Assembly: GCA_964398945.1 (NCBI GenBank)
Contig: CAYNOT010000014.1
Span: 62,001 to 126,000 of the forward strand
Length of the DNA stretch: 64,000 bases
Direction of reading: 5' to 3'
From: JBGTGG01 sp964398945
GTDB taxonomy: Bacteria; Bacteroidota; Bacteroidia; Cytophagales; Cyclobacteriaceae
Position numbers and translations under genes: made by a program. Shown here piece after piece: positions 60,873 to 64,000 of the stretch (positions within the stretch are counted from its first letter, which is position 1; every line of letters starts with the position of its first letter). The notes under the pieces were generated by a model, which made no database searches, was not told where the DNA came from, and worked only from the letters and a program-made list of their open reading frames with translations.

Positions 60873-61427
60873 TTAATAGTGATCATAGTTCGCGGCTACT
60901 TCGCTTATACTTTTTCCACCGATCGTTACGTCTTTTAAGGCTGCCACCCCATTTTTAATACGCACTACTGCGGCCACCTCGACTAAAGTATCGTTTTGAG
61001 ATTCAGCATATAACTTCTCTGCAATGGGTGCTTTTCTTTCTTCCAGGTAAAAGCGATCAAAAGGATAATCGAAATACAGTATGTTATCATTCACGTAAGA
61101 CACAGTTCCTTTTATAAAATCAGGGTGATCAGGTTTTGTGTGGGACACCCCTTTGATCATAGCATACCCAGCTGAATCATCTAAAGAAACAAACACTTCA
61201 TTTCCATACACCCAATTCAAAGGATCACTAACAGGAAATTGTTCTGAATCGAAATTGAGGATTATATACTTTCCCCGAAAGGGATCGGAAGGATCCACGG
61301 GCCTGGTCCTGAATTTAAATTCTTTACCATTTTTCAAGACCGATTCTTGTTCATAGATCATACTTCCCGGAACAAACCATTGTATGAGTATCATGATCAC
61401 AAAAATTCCAATTACATAATATTTCAT
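60873..61427 (-). CDS. GDYXXLXY domain membrane-anchored protein
   Basis: A protein of 184 residues. One N-terminal transmembrane segment (YYVIGIFVIMILIQWFVP) is followed by a beta-rich periplasmic domain with the family motif as DPFRGKYIILNF. The family usually occurs with DUF2157 membrane proteins, as here: it overlaps the DUF2157 gene by 4 nt. Function of the pair is unknown. Confidence 0.85.
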   Translation of the reverse strand: MKYYVIGIFVIMILIQWFVPGSMIYEQESVLKNGKEFKFRTRPVDPSDPFRGKYIILNFDSEQFPVSDPLNWVYGNEVFVSLDDSAGYAMIKGVSHTKPDHPDFIKGTVSYVNDNILYFDYPFDRFYLEERKAPIAEKLYAESQNDTLVEVAAVVRIKNGVAALKDVTIGGKSISEVAANYDHY

Positions 61428-62704
61428 GCTTTTTGATCCTCCTTTCTTTTCTTGATGAGAAAATAGTTTGCTGCAAAAAAACTGGAGCCCACGAGGATAA
61501 AAAGCAGGCCGCGTAAAACAAAACTCATATTGGTATCAAAGAATCGACAAAACACAAGCGCAGTAAAAATTAACAAACCATAATTTAGAATTCCGATGCT
61601 ATCAGTTCGTGCGCCCTTGCTAATTGTAAAAATGGCCAATCCCAAAACCAATACGTTGATACAAATTTGTGTGAAAAGTGGAATGGAGTTCCCGACCAGG
61701 AATAGAATGAAGAAGGGAATAAAGATCAGTCCTTTGTAATCAAGGTTTTTCCATGAAAGCTTATTAACAGAATAAATTGCCAATGCCAATGTTCCGAGAC
61801 ACAACGTACCGAATAGAAGAAATTCAGGATGAGTATAGTTTTGATTCGGTGTGAATTCTTCCCAGAACCATTTAAAACTGGTGATCAATAAAAGTATGGC
61901 AAGTCCTGCGTTCCCAACAAAACGAGACGGGTTTTTAAACAATTTATTTTTTGAAAAAGGGGACAATTCACCAAGCAGGATAAAACCACAAAACATACTC
62001 ACATAAGCGGCCATTGTCCATTCTTCAATTTTGTTTCCGATCATGCCAAGGGAAATGGTTAAGGAGATCACCAGCAACCAGGATAGAAAGGTGGTGAAAT
62101 TGCCGGAAGGATGTTGTTTGAGTTGTGAATAGTAATGCGGAACCATCAATCCTAAAAACAGCCAGTACCACCAGGCAGTGCGCTGCAATGAATAAGTGAA
62201 ATAACTGACTTCACTCGCGTACCAAGTGATGCCCACTAAGAAAAGCATTGCTGCCATATTGGAATTAAGCGCGTAGATTATGGGCAAGCACGCAATCATC
62301 CAGATAAATAAAAACCCTTCCATCGTTCCCTCGATGTGGTAGATTTGACTGATGAGCGAAATGCTGGCGCCAACTGCCAAAAACAAAAAAGTGGCGGACG
62401 CTTCGCGCCATGTAACATTGTTTTTTAGCCTCAACCAATAATAGATTCCGGCTGCCTGGCCGATCAACAACGGGAGTAAAGCAAATTTTAATTTCGTTCC
62501 TTTTGAAAAGATATCCCAGTTGTGGGCGATTACAAGAATGATCCCTAATCCTACGAGCAGGGCCCCTAAAATACCAAAGACAATCAGCAGGCGATTTGGT
62601 GATTCGTTTGTTTTCTGTTGGTAGTGGCCTCGAATGCGATCCGCTACTTCACTTGAAATTACATGTTTACTAACCAATTCATCAAGGTCATTGACTATGC
62701 TCAT
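61424..62704 (-). CDS. DUF2157 multi-span membrane protein
   Basis: A protein of 426 residues. An N-terminal soluble helix region (VNDLDELVSKHVISSEVADRIRGHY) is followed by about 12 transmembrane segments, beginning with RLLIVFGILGALLVGLGIILVIAHNWD, the DUF2157 signature. It is translationally coupled to the GDYXXLXY protein. A role in envelope stress or small-molecule handling has been guessed for the family, but nothing in the sequence decides it. Confidence 0.87.
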   Translation of the reverse strand: MSIVNDLDELVSKHVISSEVADRIRGHYQQKTNESPNRLLIVFGILGALLVGLGIILVIAHNWDIFSKGTKLKFALLPLLIGQAAGIYYWLRLKNNVTWREASATFLFLAVGASISLISQIYHIEGTMEGFLFIWMIACLPIIYALNSNMAAMLFLVGITWYASEVSYFTYSLQRTAWWYWLFLGLMVPHYYSQLKQHPSGNFTTFLSWLLVISLTISLGMIGNKIEEWTMAAYVSMFCGFILLGELSPFSKNKLFKNPSRFVGNAGLAILLLITSFKWFWEEFTPNQNYTHPEFLLFGTLCLGTLALAIYSVNKLSWKNLDYKGLIFIPFFILFLVGNSIPLFTQICINVLVLGLAIFTISKGARTDSIGILNYGLLIFTALVFCRFFDTNMSFVLRGLLFILVGSSFFAANYFLIKKRKEDQKA

Positions 62705-62729
62705 GATGTGAAGCTACAAGATTTTTTAT

Positions 62730-62758
62730 AAAAAAATAAGCCGGTGTTCCCGGCTTAT
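62730..62758 (-). terminator. Intrinsic terminator of the S9 peptidase gene
   Basis: Read on the minus strand: ATAAGCCGG, a 5-nt loop, CCGGCTTAT, then a run of seven T. It lies about 100 nt after the stop of the S9 gene and before the DUF2157 start. Confidence 0.85.
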
Positions 62759-62858
62759 GATCTTTGACAGATTTCCTGGTCTGGAATTATTATGGGGTTA
62801 AATTATCTTCATCTGTTGAGTTCAAATATTTCTATTATTTGAAGTCAGCCAAAGCGGT

Positions 62859-64000
62859 TTATTTTTCGATCGTAACTTTCTTGTCACCACCTACCGTTGG
62901 TTCAACTCCTTTCACATATTTCTCCAGCCAGGTGTCCATTTCCCAAAGCATGTGCAACAACGATTCTTTTGCCCGATACCCATGGCTTTCATACGGAAGT
63001 TTTACAAAACGTGCTGTTCCGCCATGGCCCTTGATGGCATTGTAAAAGCGCTCACTCTGAATCGGGAAAGTGCCACTGTTGTTATCAGCTTCACCATGGA
63101 TCATAAGAATAGGTTCGTTCACTTTATTCGCATACGAGAAAGGCGACATCTCATAATAGATTTCGGGAGCTTCCCAATAGGTTCTTTCTTCCGCCTGAAA
63201 ACCAAAAGGTGTAAGTGTTCTGTTGTATGCCCCACTTCGTGCAATACCTGCTTTGAACAAATCAGAATGTGCTAACAAGTTAGCCGTCATGAAAGCACCA
63301 TAAGAATGCCCGCCAACACCAACACGGTTGGGATCGACAATACCTAAACCTGAAGTGTAATCAATTACTGCTTTTGCACTCGATACCAATTGCGGAATGT
63401 AGGTATCGTTTGGTTCAGCATCGCCCTCACCAACAATGGGCATGGCGGCATTGTCCAACACCGCATATCCGCGCGTTACCCAAAACAAAACACCGCCCGA
63501 ATTAATCCGTGTGAATGTATATGGTGATCCTGTTACCTGGCTCGCAGCTTCAGCTGATTTAAACTCACGCGGGTATGCCCACACAATTGCCGGTAAAGGA
63601 CCATCCCCTTTTTTATAACCAGGAGGCAAATACATATCCACGGTCAGGTCAACCCCATCGGCACGTTTGTATTGCAGCACTTCCTTCTTCACATCTTTTA
63701 ATTGTGGATAAGGATTTTCAAAATCAGTAAGTTGTGTGCTGTTTTTAGAACCGACAGTGCGTAAAAAATAATTGGTCGTTTCGGTTTGTGATTCGCGCGA
63801 AGTAACAAAAGATATTTTCTTTCCTTCCATCACGTTCACCACACGTTCATAGTACGGGGCTGTGCACTGCCATAATCTTTCTTTTTTTCCGGAGAGCAAT
63901 TCCATCTTATCAAGAAACGGCATATCGCCTTCGGAGGATGAACCTCGTCCGCTTAGCAACACCTCATTGCTTGCGCTCACGTATACAACATTCTTTCCGA
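62859..64000 (-). CDS. S9 family prolyl-oligopeptidase-like peptidase (5' end outside the window)
   Basis: The last 380 or so residues of a larger protein; the frame stays open to the window edge. The alpha/beta-hydrolase domain has YLPPGYKKGDGPLPAIVWAYP, the nucleophile Ser in GVGGHSYGAFMTANLLAHSD, the Asp region LMIHGEADNNSGTFPIQS and the His in LPYESHGYRAKESLLHML. It resembles the S9D glutamyl endopeptidase branch, which is secreted. The missing upstream part would hold the beta-propeller and signal peptide. It ends at a clear terminator. Confidence 0.9.
   Translation of the reverse strand, partial: GKNVVYVSASNEVLLSGRGSSSEGDMPFLDKMELLSGKKERLWQCTAPYYERVVNVMEGKKISFVTSRESQTETTNYFLRTVGSKNSTQLTDFENPYPQLKDVKKEVLQYKRADGVDLTVDMYLPPGYKKGDGPLPAIVWAYPREFKSAEAASQVTGSPYTFTRINSGGVLFWVTRGYAVLDNAAMPIVGEGDAEPNDTYIPQLVSSAKAVIDYTSGLGIVDPNRVGVGGHSYGAFMTANLLAHSDLFKAGIARSGAYNRTLTPFGFQAEERTYWEAPEIYYEMSPFSYANKVNEPILMIHGEADNNSGTFPIQSERFYNAIKGHGGTARFVKLPYESHGYRAKESLLHMLWEMDTWLEKYVKGVEPTVGGDKKVTIEK

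Overview
The window comes from a Bacteroidota chromosome, most likely the order Cytophagales. Evidence includes a SusC/SusD pair, the short primary sigma factor typical of the phylum, a PorP/SprF-like protein, a gliding-motility C-terminal (CHU_C-type) sorting domain, DUF2157/GDYXXLXY and DUF2490 proteins, and few strong Shine-Dalgarno sequences. No rRNA, CRISPR array or prophage was seen.

Positions 1-5600 hold an RNA-repair locus. A WYL-domain regulator fused to a phytanoyl-CoA-dioxygenase-like domain (minus strand) diverges from a roughly 600-nt run of tRNA pieces, followed by a slipin/SPFH protein, a perfect intrinsic hairpin, the RNA ligase RtcB and a 46-codon ORF. The tRNA pieces are a Tyr-like tRNA with its own terminator, a tRNA body whose anticodon region is replaced by about 95 nt, and a segment in which T-arm, acceptor 3' strand, acceptor 5' strand and D-arm follow each other in circularly permuted order. 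This is the most unusual part of the window.

Positions 5600-9912 carry a DUF885 metallopeptidase-like protein, a membrane SH3-NERD protein and a frameshifted transglycosylase.

Positions 9917-34609 form a glucuronoxylan utilisation locus. The minus strand encodes GH115 alpha-glucuronidase, GH10 xylanase, a sialate-O-acetylesterase-like esterase, an IlvD/Edd sugar-acid dehydratase, a GntP permease, a Gfo/Idh/MocA oxidoreductase and a GH105 hydrolase. The plus strand encodes SusC, SusD, an IPT/TIG surface protein, GH30 glucuronoxylanase, a GH2 enzyme and a CE15 glucuronoyl esterase. The divergent promoter region has LacI-type palindromes. A conserved leader of up to about 100 bp precedes three transcription units. 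A REP-associated tyrosine transposase with flanking palindromes sits inside. Together the enzymes could bind xylan at the surface, cut the backbone, remove acetyl, methylglucuronyl and lignin-ester decorations, import the fragments and oxidise sugar acids.

Positions 34631-47793 are mostly housekeeping and stress genes: two YceI-like proteins around a porin, a CDGSH protein, aldose epimerase, a RIC-type di-iron protein, hemolysin III, two cold-shock proteins, the primary sigma factor, an M20 amidohydrolase, a TerB-like protein, MsrA and a subtilase. Positions 48177-58591 encode a secreted WD40-caspase protein and a three-gene surface module (S74-capped 1,655-residue adhesin, CHU_C protein, PorP/SprF). 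The end holds tRNA-Leu(GAG), CrcB, an Rrf2 regulator, small and outer-membrane proteins, a DUF2157/GDYXXLXY pair and an S9 peptidase cut by the window edge.
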